Assembly: GCF_014692525.1 (NCBI RefSeq)
Contig: NZ_JACNYL010000002.1
Coordinates: 682,001 to 746,000, forward strand
DNA length: 64,000 nucleotides
Origin: Sphingobacterium chuzhouense
Lineage (GTDB): Bacteria; Bacteroidota; Bacteroidia; Sphingobacteriales; Sphingobacteriaceae
Reading direction: 5' to 3'
Shown here: piece by piece, positions 54,134 through 63,300 of the stretch
Layout: every line of letters starts with the position of its first letter
Position numbering within the stretch: position 1 is the stretch's first letter
Program-made: the position numbers and the translations under genes
The notes under the pieces: model-generated
Databases searched by the model: none
Seen by the model: only the letters and a program-made list of their open reading frames with translations
What the model was told of the DNA's origin: nothing

Positions 54134-55279
54134 TTAGTCATTTGCTGTTACATAGATAACTCCTTTCTTTTCCACAAATGTTATATTATTCGTCATTTCC
54201 ATAATTTCCAATACATCCATTAGCTGTTCATACCGGCTTATCATCCCGGTAATAGGTAATTCCTGTACTGTTTGATCTACTTGAATAGGTTGTTCGTACC
54301 ATTGTGCAAGTTCCTTCATAACATCTGCAACCTGCTCTCCTTCAAAATAAAAGAGTCCTTTGCGCCAGGCACGAACCTTGTTGTTCTCATCTGCGGATGC
54401 CACGAGTATACGATTATTGCTCGGGCTCAAAAATGCTTTTTGATTAGGCGTGAGCACTACAGAAGTATTATATTTATTATGCTTTAATCTTATTTTTCCT
54501 TCCAGCAAGACTACGCTTTCTTCACCAGCCTCCTGCGTATTCATACTAAACTGTGTTCCCAACACCTCCACCGTTTGCAAAGGCGTTTTGACAAAAAAGG
54601 GCATCGGTTTCCCGTCTTGCTCACGCTTGGCAACATCTAAACTTACTTCGCCTGATACATGCACCATACGTTCGGTTTTATTGAAGCTCGACATAAATTC
54701 GATCGAAGAATGAGCATTCAACCAAACCTGACTCCCATCATCCAATAAAAACGTGAAAACTTTTTTGGTAGGATTTGTAATTTTCCGCGGTGCATCGTCT
54801 GCTATTTCCTCTGCTAGTGCTGATAGCAAAAACACCTTTTGATCGTCAATGATGCGATAAGCTGAACTATCCTGCACCTCTTCATCCAGCGGATAAGATT
54901 TCTCGGCACCAATCGATAAAATTGGATTTTCTTTCGCTATACCGGTAGTTTGCAAACTCTTCGAAGAACTATCTGATCCACTCATCCGGAAAATGACAAA
55001 AACTGCAGTACATACCAGCAACAAACAAGCGGCAAGCCGGATATAGGGACTGTAGCTAAGTTTTATGACCTTATTTTTTGAAGAGATTTGGTTGTCAATA
55101 GTCTGTTTAATTTCCTGTTCCAAGTGGTCGAAATTGATATCTGCATTTTCTTTTTGATCACCAACCTGTTGGTAAAACCGTTCTACGAAACGCTCCTCTT
55201 CGGCTGATGCTTCACCGTTGACATATCTTTTGAAGATTGCCGACAGCTTGCTTTTTATTCTATTTGAATTCCCAGACAT
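54134..55279 (-). CDS. FecR-family anti-sigma factor
   Basis: A 381-aa inner-membrane regulator. A cytosolic N-terminal part (about 1-75) binds the sigma factor; one helix (about 80-100; LAACLLLVCTAVFVIF) spans the membrane; then a periplasmic FecR domain (about 165-270; FLLDDGSQVWLNAHSSIEF, VHVSGEVSLDVAK) and a C-terminal DUF4974 domain (GKGLFYFEGEQVADVMKEL in part). It should receive the signal from the SusC STN domain. It starts 51 bp after the sigma gene stop. Confidence 0.93.
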   Translation of the reverse strand: MSGNSNRIKSKLSAIFKRYVNGEASAEEERFVERFYQQVGDQKENADINFDHLEQEIKQTIDNQISSKNKVIKLSYSPYIRLAACLLLVCTAVFVIFRMSGSDSSSKSLQTTGIAKENPILSIGAEKSYPLDEEVQDSSAYRIIDDQKVFLLSALAEEIADDAPRKITNPTKKVFTFLLDDGSQVWLNAHSSIEFMSSFNKTERMVHVSGEVSLDVAKREQDGKPMPFFVKTPLQTVEVLGTQFSMNTQEAGEESVVLLEGKIRLKHNKYNTSVVLTPNQKAFLSPSNNRILVASADENNKVRAWRKGLFYFEGEQVADVMKELAQWYEQPIQVDQTVQELPITGMISRYEQLMDVLEIMEMTNNITFVEKKGVIYVTAND

Positions 55280-55330
55280 ACAAGAAATGATCTATAATCG
55301 TTGCTTTCTTATATGTCGTGGAAAGCAGTG

Positions 55331-55921
55331 CTAACTCCCAAAAAAAAATAAAAAAAATAAAAATAAAATCTTCTGCATCAAACTACGGAGAAATGTAGTA
55401 GCATTAAGAATTTGATTTTGAACAGTTTTGGTTGATATATTCAATAGTTTCCCTATTTCCTCTGTACTCAAGTCCTCCTCATACCTTAATAAAAAGATCT
55501 CTTTTCGCTTGTTAGGAAGTTGGTGTATCCAATGATGAAGAAGTTTGTCCAGTTCGTCGTCTAGCAATTTGCTGTCGGAAAATTCACTATTGACCAATAC
55601 CTCTGCAAAATCCTCGATCTCTTCTACGATAAAATCCTTTTTCCGGAATCTGTCAATCACCTTGAATTTAACTGCTCGCATTAAATAAGCTTCTACACGC
55701 TGGATATCCCGTAATTGTCTTTTGTTCCAAAAATCGACAAAAACTTCCTGAACAATATCTTTGGCTAAATCTTCATCTCGTAATTTTTGGAAAGCATGAA
55801 CATATAATTTCTTCCAGGTGCGGCGATACAGTTCGTCGAAAGCAAGGCTGTCCGACTCTCTTATAAGCTGCAAAAGTTCGTCTAAACTATAGGCTGTATA
55901 TATATGTCTTGACCGATTCAA
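55331..55921 (-). CDS. ECF-type RNA polymerase sigma factor
   Basis: A 196-aa sigma factor with region 2 (about 20-90; LAFDELYRRTWKKLYVHAFQ and DIVQEVFVDFW) and region 4 (about 125-180; LPNKRKEIFLLRYEEDLSTEE, IGKLLNISTKTVQNQI). It belongs to the Bacteroidota FecI-like class linked to SusCD loci. It opens with a TTG at 55919-55921; no in-frame ATG lies near, so the start is tentative. It would direct transcription of the SusCD operon when released by FecR. The C-terminus ends in a run of Phe/Leu (LFLFFLFFFGS). Confidence 0.93.
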   Translation of the reverse strand: MNRSRHIYTAYSLDELLQLIRESDSLAFDELYRRTWKKLYVHAFQKLRDEDLAKDIVQEVFVDFWNKRQLRDIQRVEAYLMRAVKFKVIDRFRKKDFIVEEIEDFAEVLVNSEFSDSKLLDDELDKLLHHWIHQLPNKRKEIFLLRYEEDLSTEEIGKLLNISTKTVQNQILNATTFLRSLMQKILFLFFLFFFGS

Positions 55922-55972
55922 TGGAACAATGGATTATAATTGTAACCGCAATATTAAATATTTTTATTTACA

Positions 55973-55992
55973 AATCAAATTTGAGTTTGATT
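55973..55992. promoter_or_regulatory. Inverted repeat between the divergent sigma and poxB genes
   Basis: AATCAAA and TTTGATT flank a 6-bp centre (55973-55979 and 55986-55992), forming a perfect dyad in the 166-bp divergent gap. Its position could suit an operator for either gene, but no regulator is assigned. Confidence 0.35.
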
Positions 55993-56087
55993 ATCAAAAC
56001 GGCTACATCATCTGCTTTAAAACCATTTACTGCCTATCGTGTTTTATAGTTAATCCTTAAACAGTTAACGCTCTTTATCGAAAGAAT

Positions 56088-57824
56088 ATGGCAAAAATTA
56101 TAGCAGAACAATTAGTAGAGACCATAGCGCAGGCAGGCATTAAGCGGATTTATGCCGTTGCGGGAGATAGTCTAAATGAGGTCAACGATGCCGTGCGACG
56201 GTCTGGCGATATACAATGGATACACGTGAGGCACGAAGAAACAGGTGCATTTGCCGCCGCCGCCGAAGCCGAACTCAACGGGATCGCCTGTTGTGCAGGG
56301 AGCAGCGGCCCCGGACATGTACATCTTATCAACGGGCTATATGAGGCACAGCGCAATAATGTTCCGGTACTGGCGATTGCTTCCACTTGTGCAACGGACG
56401 AATTTGGTACGGGCTTTTTTCAAGAGACCAACACGATAAAACTTTTTGCAGATTGCAGTGGCTATAACGAAATTGCGACCACCCCGAAGCAACTTCCCCG
56501 CATGTTGCAAGCCGCATTACAGCATGCGCACACCAAAGGAGAGGTAGCTGTTCTTGGACTTCCGGGAGATCTGACGAAGGAAAAAGCCGAAGAAGGTAGC
56601 ACGGCTCCTTATCTGCTGAGACAACGACCTATTTTCCGACCTTCGGATAATGAGCTTCGAGAACTTGCCCAACGGTTAAATAAAGCGTCCAAAATCACTA
56701 TTTTTTGTGGATTTGGTGCAACAGAAGCACATCAAGAAATAATTGCATTGGCAGGCTTGCTAAAATCACCGGTGGCTTATTCCTTTCGAGGTAAGATGGG
56801 CATACAGTATGACAATCCGTTTGAGGTAGGCATGACCGGCTTACTTGGGTTACCTTCCGCTTTTTATGCCATGCATCATTCCGAGCTGTTGTTGCTGTTA
56901 GGAACAGACTTCCCCTATAAGGAATTTATGCCTGACGATCTCGAAATCATACAAATAGATAAGCGCGCGGAGCGTCTCGGACGGAAGGCAAAGGTATCAT
57001 TAGGTTTAGCAGGAAACATAAAAGACACGTTGGATGCGTTACTCCCCCTCATTGAAGAAAAAAAAGACGATGCATTCCTGCAAAAACAATTGGATAAATA
57101 TGAAGATGTTAAGAAATCACTTCGTACCTATGTGGAAGATACAGGGAAGCAACATGCCATATCTCCCGAATTTTTAACGGATACCATCAATAGATTGGCA
57201 AATGACGACGCTATTTTTACTGTGGATACCGGCATGTGCTGTGTGTGGGGAGCCCGATACTTACACGCAACCGGAAAACGGATATTATTAGGCTCGTTTA
57301 GTCACGGATCAATGGCGAATGCGCTACCGCATGCGATAGGAGCTGCTTTAGCCAGGCCCGCCCAACAGGTTATCGCACTTTGTGGCGACGGTGGGCTATC
57401 CATGATGATGGGCGATCTGGCTACCGTCGTGCAATATAAACTGCCGATAAAAATTGTCGTTTTCGACAACCGTTCATTAGGCATGGTAAGATTGGAAATG
57501 CAAGTAGAAGGACTGCCCGATGGCGAAACCGATATGTTCAACCCTGATTTTGCCAAAATAGGTGATGCGATGGGCATGAATAGCTTTACGATAGATTCCC
57601 CAGATGACGTGGAGAGAACATTGCAAAATGCGTTCGCTGCCAACGGGCCGGCTTTGATCCATGTATATACCAATCCCGATTCACTCGCAATGCCTCCAAA
57701 AATAGAATTTGGACAGTTGAAAGGGATGGCATCAGCGATGGGCAAGATGATGCTCCATGGTGATTTTAAAGATGTTGCCAACATCATTAAAAGTAATTAT
57801 AAGCACATCAAGGATGTATTTTAG
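56088..57824 (+). CDS. poxB: Thiamine-dependent pyruvate oxidase / pyruvate:quinone dehydrogenase
   Basis: A 578-aa ThDP- and FAD-dependent enzyme that decarboxylates pyruvate to acetate and CO2 with electrons to quinone or oxygen. ThDP acid HVRHEETGAFAAAAEAEL lies at E50/E51; the ThDP-Mg motif is GDGGLSMMMGDLA...DNRSLGMV (about 432-465). The FAD-binding middle domain is about 185-340. Length matches PoxB (572 aa). A terminator-like hairpin follows it. The neighbouring thiamine transporter fits its cofactor need. Confidence 0.9.
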   Translation: MAKIIAEQLVETIAQAGIKRIYAVAGDSLNEVNDAVRRSGDIQWIHVRHEETGAFAAAAEAELNGIACCAGSSGPGHVHLINGLYEAQRNNVPVLAIASTCATDEFGTGFFQETNTIKLFADCSGYNEIATTPKQLPRMLQAALQHAHTKGEVAVLGLPGDLTKEKAEEGSTAPYLLRQRPIFRPSDNELRELAQRLNKASKITIFCGFGATEAHQEIIALAGLLKSPVAYSFRGKMGIQYDNPFEVGMTGLLGLPSAFYAMHHSELLLLLGTDFPYKEFMPDDLEIIQIDKRAERLGRKAKVSLGLAGNIKDTLDALLPLIEEKKDDAFLQKQLDKYEDVKKSLRTYVEDTGKQHAISPEFLTDTINRLANDDAIFTVDTGMCCVWGARYLHATGKRILLGSFSHGSMANALPHAIGAALARPAQQVIALCGDGGLSMMMGDLATVVQYKLPIKIVVFDNRSLGMVRLEMQVEGLPDGETDMFNPDFAKIGDAMGMNSFTIDSPDDVERTLQNAFAANGPALIHVYTNPDSLAMPPKIEFGQLKGMASAMGKMMLHGDFKDVANIIKSNYKHIKDVF

Positions 57825-57829
57825 CTAGC

Positions 57830-57866
57830 GCGCCTATCACCTATTTCGGTACAGGCGCATTTTCTT
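57830..57866 (+). terminator. Terminator-like hairpin after poxB
   Basis: Arms GCGCCT (57830-57835) and AGGCGC (57853-57858) with an inner ACC/GGT pair are followed by ATTTTCTT on the plus strand. It overlaps the 3' end of the convergent aldo/keto reductase gene. Confidence 0.5.
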
Positions 57867-58968
57867 CAATCAATTTCTCCTGCTTCAACTCTTCCCAAAA
57901 AGCGGCAGGTATCTTTTCTTTAAAAGATGCCGCATTTTCTTCTGCTTGCTGAATCGTATGTGCCCCCGGAATAACGGCAGAGACCACCTCTGGAGCGGCG
58001 GCAAACTGTAATGCTGCTGTACGTAAATCTACCCGATGATTATCTGATACGCGTTGCAAAGCAGCAAGCTTTTCTTTTACCCCAGCCGGAAAATCACCGC
58101 CATATAGGTAACGATCTTTACCGGCTAGAAATCCCGCACACAGCGGAGCGCCTACTACAATTGAAATATCGCGCTCTGCGGCTTTCGGAAATACTTGGTT
58201 TAAATCATCTCGATGATGAATAAGAGAATATTGGCAAGCTGAAAGAAAGATATCGGGATCGGCAACTTCGATTGTTTTCAAAATAGGCTCAATCGTATTG
58301 ACTCCCAATCCCCAGCCTTTAATTAGTCCTTCTTCCCGCATCTTTGTCAGTTCTGGCATTGCGCCTTGGGCGGCTATGTCAAAATATTTTAACCAATCAT
58401 CTTTCATATCGCCATTGTCGGGAGACAGATCATGGATAAAGACAATATCCAAAGAGCCGATACCTAAGCGTTGCAGGCTATCTTCCACACTTCTGCGGAC
58501 ACCTTCCGCGGTATAGTCATATTCATAGGAAAAATTCAATTGACCTTTCCAGTTCTCTTCCAATTTAAAGTCATCATGCGGATGAAGGATTCGTCCGATT
58601 TTGGTTGAAATGACGTAGTCTTCCCGTTGTTGATCCTTTAAGAACAAACCCATTCTGCGTTCACTTATACCTAAACCATACCACGGCGACGTGTCGAAAT
58701 AACGAACGCCTGCGTTCCAAGCCGCTTCTACGGATTGCAAACATGCAATATCGGGGTTGACATTAAAGCCGTTTCCCAATGCTACGCCACCAAATCCCAC
58801 TTTATTCTTCGGTCTAAATCGCTTATGTGTTGCTGAATTCTGAAATTGTTCCATTGTCTTATTATTACTGTTATCCGATAAATCTGTTACAAATGCAGGT
58901 AGTGCCACGGAAGCTGCCATTCCTGCCGTTGCCAAACCTGTATGCTTTAAAAATGTCCGTCTTTGCAT
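57841..58968 (-). CDS. Exported aldo/keto reductase
   Basis: A 375-aa NAD(P)H-dependent oxidoreductase with a twin-arginine signal (RRTFLK, then LATAGMAASVALPAF), so it is probably folded with cofactor and exported. The barrel starts near residue 55 (GVALGNGFNV). Catalytic-site landmarks: NAGVRYFDTSPWYG (Asp and Tyr), STKIGR (Lys), VFIHDL (His), and C-terminal APEVVSAVIPGAHTIQQAEEN. Substrate unknown; it may act on sugars or sugar-derived lactones. Confidence 0.9.
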   Translation of the reverse strand: MQRRTFLKHTGLATAGMAASVALPAFVTDLSDNSNNKTMEQFQNSATHKRFRPKNKVGFGGVALGNGFNVNPDIACLQSVEAAWNAGVRYFDTSPWYGLGISERRMGLFLKDQQREDYVISTKIGRILHPHDDFKLEENWKGQLNFSYEYDYTAEGVRRSVEDSLQRLGIGSLDIVFIHDLSPDNGDMKDDWLKYFDIAAQGAMPELTKMREEGLIKGWGLGVNTIEPILKTIEVADPDIFLSACQYSLIHHRDDLNQVFPKAAERDISIVVGAPLCAGFLAGKDRYLYGGDFPAGVKEKLAALQRVSDNHRVDLRTAALQFAAAPEVVSAVIPGAHTIQQAEENAASFKEKIPAAFWEELKQEKLIEENAPVPK

Positions 58969-59072
58969 CCTATCGTCTTTTCGTTACCAAACTTCTTCAC
59001 ACCGCATCTTGATTAAAGAACAAACACGGGAAAAGGTTGTTTTGATAATTTCTACACGCTAGATCACAAAGA

Positions 59073-60134
59073 CTAAATATTCAGTAAAGCATGTTGTGAA
59101 GCCGTAAAAATATGACGAAAAACAATATTCAGTTCGTTATCACGCTGTGCACCGGCAATACCCGTGTAAGGGAACAATTCCACTGTTTCTGTTCGAATAT
59201 TGCGCACCAGCTCCCGGCTTAGTGTAGCGATTTCCGCCAAATATTCGTCTTTGGGGGCTATCTTATTCCAAGTTGCATCTATGAGCTCATAAAGACGCGC
59301 ACGTTTCTCCTCAAAAGCGCCTCTTACCCCATCAATTTTTTTAAATAATGTTTTTCCTTTCTCCGCAGCCCATTCCGGGCTGGACGATTTAACAATAAGC
59401 TGTTTTTCGAACAGGTCAAGAAAGCGCCGGAACATACCGATATAATTAACGGCTAATGTACATTCCGCAAAAGTCATGAACGGATAATAAAAAACCGGCT
59501 CGTCGCTTGTGCGCCTATCGGGGCGTAGATCAAATGCACGTTCTTTCGGAACACGCAATTCGTTGATAGAGAAACTATGGCTTGCCGTACATTCCAATCC
59601 AAAAGTATCCCAGTCGTAATGTATAAGTACATCCTCCCGGTCTACAAAGAAAGAATGATAGATCGGATTTCCATCGACATCGGAGACCGGCTCTCCCTCC
59701 TCGTATACCCAAGCGTTTAAGGTAAAATGCGTTAAATGTGGAGCGCCCGTAGCATATTTCCATGCTCCACTGATGATAAAGCTGTCTCCCTTTTTATCTG
59801 CTCTTCCAGACGGCTTACCACTTCCGCCCCAGCAAACCTTATTTTTTTTAAAAACTATTTCTGCGAGTGCAGGATCAATAAATCCGGCAAACATATTGGC
59901 ACCGGCACAGAGGGTTACCGTCCAGCCAAAACCACCATCAATGTATGCCAATTCCTCCAACAGTTGGCAGCCCACTTCCAACTCCGCATTTAGGCCTCCA
60001 TACATGTCAGGCACCCATAAATTAAACCAATTTTGCTGATATATTAATGCCAACAATTCGGGCGTCAATGTCTTTCGCTCGATGCTGGCCAGCACGTTAT
60101 CTCTAATAGTGTATCGGATGTCGGTATGGAGCAT
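59073..60134 (-). CDS. Acyl-CoA dehydrogenase-fold flavoprotein
   Basis: A 353-aa protein of the acyl-CoA dehydrogenase superfamily. The middle domain has SGAWKYATGAPHLTHFTLNA and the DWDTFGLECTASHSFSINEL segment; the C-terminal four-helix bundle ends with RDNELNIVFRHIFTASQHAL, which resembles group D flavin monooxygenases (HpaB/HsaA type) more than classical dehydrogenases. It is shorter than classical members (about 380 aa). No obvious catalytic Glu for CoA substrates was identified. It starts 7 bp after the pnuT gene stop and may share its transcript. Confidence 0.8.
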   Translation of the reverse strand: MLHTDIRYTIRDNVLASIERKTLTPELLALIYQQNWFNLWVPDMYGGLNAELEVGCQLLEELAYIDGGFGWTVTLCAGANMFAGFIDPALAEIVFKKNKVCWGGSGKPSGRADKKGDSFIISGAWKYATGAPHLTHFTLNAWVYEEGEPVSDVDGNPIYHSFFVDREDVLIHYDWDTFGLECTASHSFSINELRVPKERAFDLRPDRRTSDEPVFYYPFMTFAECTLAVNYIGMFRRFLDLFEKQLIVKSSSPEWAAEKGKTLFKKIDGVRGAFEEKRARLYELIDATWNKIAPKDEYLAEIATLSRELVRNIRTETVELFPYTGIAGAQRDNELNIVFRHIFTASQHALLNI

Positions 60135-60141
60135 GATGATA

Positions 60142-60753
60142 TTAAAATTGAGTGGACATTATTTTCTTCCATTTGATATAGCCGGATATAGCGACGATAA
60201 ACAGGAATACGGTTAAACAGGCAAAAAGATATAATTCTTTGTGAAACAACAAAGGTATAGCGACGAAGTTACTAATATTCAACAATATCCAGTTTTCGAT
60301 TTTACGTTTGGCAAGCAGCCACATCCCCGCCCAGGCAGTACTAGAGACAAAGGCATCCATTATCGGCACATCAGAATCGGTAAAGTATGTCAAAAAAACA
60401 AACAATAGAAAATAGCCACCTACAACAATGCCGGCGACAACTGACCAATCCTGTCTACTACACCGGGTGATATACGCCTGTTGCTGACTTTGGTTTCGAA
60501 ATTTCCAATACCATAAACCATAGATACTCATGATCAGATAATACGCGTGCAGTAAGATTTCAGCGTAGAGCTTCGCATTATATAACACGAAAATGGTCAG
60601 GCAAATGCCTATGATACCAAAGAAATAATTGGATATTTTATTTTTACGGGATAGCAGCACCTGCACAATGCCAAAGAGCACAGCTAATCGCTCCAACCAG
60701 GAGGTTTGAAGAAATCCGTTTTGTATTTGCTCGATAAATTCAGATATATGCAT
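60142..60753 (-). CDS. pnuT: PnuC-family vitamin transporter, probable thiamine transporter PnuT
   Basis: A 203-aa integral membrane protein with about seven helices. The family region is YYLIMSIYGLWYWKFRNQ, which lines the substrate pocket, and SSTAWAGMWLLAKRKIENWI. PnuC members take up nicotinamide riboside, but members controlled by a TPP riboswitch carry thiamine. A TPP riboswitch ends 9 nt before its ATG, so thiamine uptake is predicted. Downstream phosphorylation traps the vitamin in the cell. Confidence 0.9.
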   Translation of the reverse strand: MHISEFIEQIQNGFLQTSWLERLAVLFGIVQVLLSRKNKISNYFFGIIGICLTIFVLYNAKLYAEILLHAYYLIMSIYGLWYWKFRNQSQQQAYITRCSRQDWSVVAGIVVGGYFLLFVFLTYFTDSDVPIMDAFVSSTAWAGMWLLAKRKIENWILLNISNFVAIPLLFHKELYLFACLTVFLFIVAISGYIKWKKIMSTQF

Positions 60754-60762
60754 ATTCTATTA

Positions 60763-60873
60763 TTCCTACGCCAGCATTACCTGGATCAGGTTCCTCCCGC
60801 TATACGACGGGATTGGGTATATTCTCAGCCTTGTTAAATCAAGCGATTCACGAATCACTCGAAAGCACCCCCA
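60763..60873 (-). promoter_or_regulatory. TPP (thiamine pyrophosphate) riboswitch
   Basis: On the minus strand the THI-box hallmarks are in order: GGGGGTGC at the 5' end (60865-60872), GGCTGAGAATATACCC (about 60813-60828), ACCTGATCCAGGTAATGC and GCTGGCGTAGGAA at the 3' end. The aptamer ends 9 nt before the pnuT start codon, which suggests control of translation by masking the ribosome-binding region. There is no separate terminator hairpin. Confidence 0.95.
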
Positions 60874-60890
60874 TAAAGTATGTTTTTAGC

Positions 60891-62384
60891 TTACGCTAAT
60901 TGCAAAGCTTCCTTTGAACGATGTCTAACCTCTTCGCACAAGGCAGGGTCATCATTTAAGCTCTTACCCCACGATGGGATCAATTCACGAAGTTTTTTGC
61001 GATATTCATCCGATTTGGCTCTTTCCGGGAAACAGCGTTTCAACAGATTGATCATGATAGGCACAGATGTAGATGCTCCTGGAGACGCGCCCAATAAAGC
61101 TGCTATGGAACCGTCGGCGCTTGATACCACTTCCGTACCAAATTCTAAGATACCGCCATGTTTCGGATCTTTTTTAATCACCTGCACACGTTGCCCCGCC
61201 ACCTCAACTTTCCAATCGTCTAATTTTGCGGTTGGCATAAATTGTTTCAACGAATCTAATTTATCTGAAGGACTTTTCATAACCTCTGTAATTAGATATT
61301 TTGTTAAATCCAAATTATGCAGACCAGCAGAAATCATCGGTTTAATATTCGACAGCTTAATCGATGCCGGAAGATCAAAATAAGAACCTTTCTTTAAGAA
61401 CTTCGTCGAAAAACCTGCATACGGACCAAACAGGAGCGCTTGTTCACCATCTATATAACGGGTATCCAAATGAGGAACCGACATTGGAGGCGCACCTACC
61501 GATGCCTTTCCGTATACTTTAGCATGATGGTTTTCAATAATTTCTTTGTTTGTACAACGCAACCATTGTCCGCCTACCGGAAATCCACCATATCCTTTTG
61601 CTTCGGGGATACCGGATTTCTCTAAGAGAAGTAAAGAACGCCCTCCTGCACCGATAAACACAAACCTTGCTTTTATCTTACGCTTTTCGCCTGTATTTAA
61701 ATCTTTGGTTTCCACCTCCCAACGTCCATCATCTTCACGATCAATATCGCGTACTTCCTGATTGAGCGACAGCTTAATATTATCTTTCGTCTGTAAGTGG
61801 CGAATCAAATCGCGCGTCAACGAACCGAAATTCACGTCGGTTCCTATCTCCATACGTGTAGCTGCCATCACTTCATCTTCCGGACGGCCATCCATCATGA
61901 GTGGTATCCACTCTTGCAAGACTGCCTTATCTTCGGTATATACCATGCCTTTGAACAGGTTTTCTTTTTCCATCGCAGCATAGCGGGTGCGCAGAAACTG
62001 GACGTCCTTTTCGCCAAACACGGCGCTCATGTGGGGTACTTGACGGATAAACTCCGTTGGATTTTTTAAAATCCCCTTTTCCACCAAATAAGCCCAAAAT
62101 TGCTTAGAGATTTCAAACTGTTCTGCAATATTAATTGCTTTATCTATTTTAACACTACCATCGGGTTGTTCTGGCGTATAATTTAATTCGCATAAAGCAG
62201 AATGCCCTGTACCGGCATTATTCCAGGCATCTGAACTTTCGGCGGCAACAACGTCCAGCCGCTCGATGATTTCGATATTGATGTCGGGACTTAGTTCATT
62301 GATTAAAGTTCCCAACGTGGCGCTCATGATACCTGCACCGATCAATACGACATCGACTTCAGATTTTTTAGCTTTTTTACCCAT
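60891..62384 (-). CDS. mqo: Malate:quinone oxidoreductase
   Basis: A 497-aa membrane-associated FAD enzyme that oxidises malate to oxaloacetate and reduces quinone, serving the TCA cycle. The FAD-binding motif is VDVVLIGAGIMSATLGTL; other landmarks are DAWNNAGTGHSALCELNYTP, PVGGQWLRC and LLGASPGASTSVPIM near the end. Length is normal. The longer ORF opens at an ATG at 62417 that contains a -7 promoter box in codons 3-6; the ATG at 62382-62384 is chosen. Confidence 0.95.
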   Translation of the reverse strand: MGKKAKKSEVDVVLIGAGIMSATLGTLINELSPDINIEIIERLDVVAAESSDAWNNAGTGHSALCELNYTPEQPDGSVKIDKAINIAEQFEISKQFWAYLVEKGILKNPTEFIRQVPHMSAVFGEKDVQFLRTRYAAMEKENLFKGMVYTEDKAVLQEWIPLMMDGRPEDEVMAATRMEIGTDVNFGSLTRDLIRHLQTKDNIKLSLNQEVRDIDREDDGRWEVETKDLNTGEKRKIKARFVFIGAGGRSLLLLEKSGIPEAKGYGGFPVGGQWLRCTNKEIIENHHAKVYGKASVGAPPMSVPHLDTRYIDGEQALLFGPYAGFSTKFLKKGSYFDLPASIKLSNIKPMISAGLHNLDLTKYLITEVMKSPSDKLDSLKQFMPTAKLDDWKVEVAGQRVQVIKKDPKHGGILEFGTEVVSSADGSIAALLGASPGASTSVPIMINLLKRCFPERAKSDEYRKKLRELIPSWGKSLNDDPALCEEVRHRSKEALQLA

Positions 62385-62401
62385 AGTTTCAAAATTGCGT
62401 A

Positions 62402-62409
62402 CAAAATTA
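62402..62409 (-). promoter_or_regulatory. -7 promoter box of mqo
   Basis: TAATTTTG on the minus strand matches TAnnTTTG, 17 bp before the chosen mqo start, inside the longer reading. Confidence 0.5.
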
Positions 62410-62456
62410 ACATTCAAATTGGTTATAACCGAATGAAAGTGTCAAAATTCTTTCAA

Positions 62457-62493
62457 AAAGAAAAAACCCATGGATATTTAAATCCATGGGTTT
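62457..62493 (-). terminator. Rho-independent terminator of the DUF4168 gene
   Basis: On the minus strand, a 10-bp stem AAACCCATGG/CCATGGGTTT (10-nt loop) is followed by TTTTTTCTTTTT. It lies 30 bp after the stop of the DUF4168 gene. Confidence 0.85.
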
Positions 62494-62522
62494 GATGATA
62501 TTAGTGTTGCAGCTGGTAAATA

Positions 62523-63047
62523 TCACTGCTGAGGTTGCGCGCCTTGTTCCTGTTGCAATTCTAGCAAAACACCATCCAACTCACCTTTTACTTTTTCGCT
62601 GTTTTGATAAGCGTACATAATCTGTTCAAATGTTTGTATATCGATACCCTCTTCGGTTATCGCTGCTTGAATATTCCCTCCAATTTCATCTTGGATGTTC
62701 ATTATTTTTTCAATCGCATTATTGAACATTTTCTGATCTTCAGCACTTTCATTTTGAAGCCCGTCTTCTGATTTTTCTTTTGCTTGGGCCATTTCATTGA
62801 ACTTTTTCACCGTTAACCCTTCGTCTTTAACAGCGTTAGCCATACTCTCCTGTGCTCCCATCTGCAAGGCTTCCACTTTCGAACTGGCTTTCACGAACGA
62901 TACTAATTCGTCTTTTTTGAAATCTTCTTTCAATTCCGGTGCTTGCATCGGATCGGGTGCTTGTGCCATAGCTCCAAGACCTCCCAGCATAATCACGGCT
63001 AATAAAATCACTTTTAATTTCTGCATAATAAATTTATTTCTGTTCAT
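62523..63047 (-). CDS. DUF4168-type secreted protein
   Basis: A 174-aa periplasmic protein with a signal peptide (hydrophobic LKVILLAVIMLGGLGAMAQA) and two similar helical halves of about 55 residues (LVSFVKASSKVEALQMGAQE and VKKFNEMAQAKEKSEDGL; IMNIQDEIGGNIQAAITEEG and IDIQTFEQIMYAYQNSEKV), the DUF4168 pattern. The C-terminus is Gln-rich. The ORF opens at a GTG at 63089; the ATG 63045-63047 or 63024-63026 is more likely. Function unknown. A terminator follows it. Confidence 0.82.
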   Translation of the reverse strand: MNRNKFIMQKLKVILLAVIMLGGLGAMAQAPDPMQAPELKEDFKKDELVSFVKASSKVEALQMGAQESMANAVKDEGLTVKKFNEMAQAKEKSEDGLQNESAEDQKMFNNAIEKIMNIQDEIGGNIQAAITEEGIDIQTFEQIMYAYQNSEKVKGELDGVLLELQQEQGAQPQQ

Positions 63048-63300
63048 ATTTATTCGTTTTTCGAAAACTTCCATATATATACAACGCACACAAATAATAT
63101 TATTGCCTAAACATATATTTATGTCCTAAACAAAACTAGTGTTTCGTCTTCATTATTGTGTTGAAATATTAGGCTAGAACGGGATGCAAGGCGAATTATA
63201 GACTAGTAGGCCGCAAAAATAGAAGACGAATAAAATTGTGATATTTTAGGATATTTAACATCTTTGTTGGATATTGGGGTTTAAAAAGAAAAACAAACAG

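Noticed and set aside
57302-57787. 161-codon minus-strand ORF inside poxB
   Set aside because: Shadow of the conserved ThDP-binding region of poxB, no independent signals.
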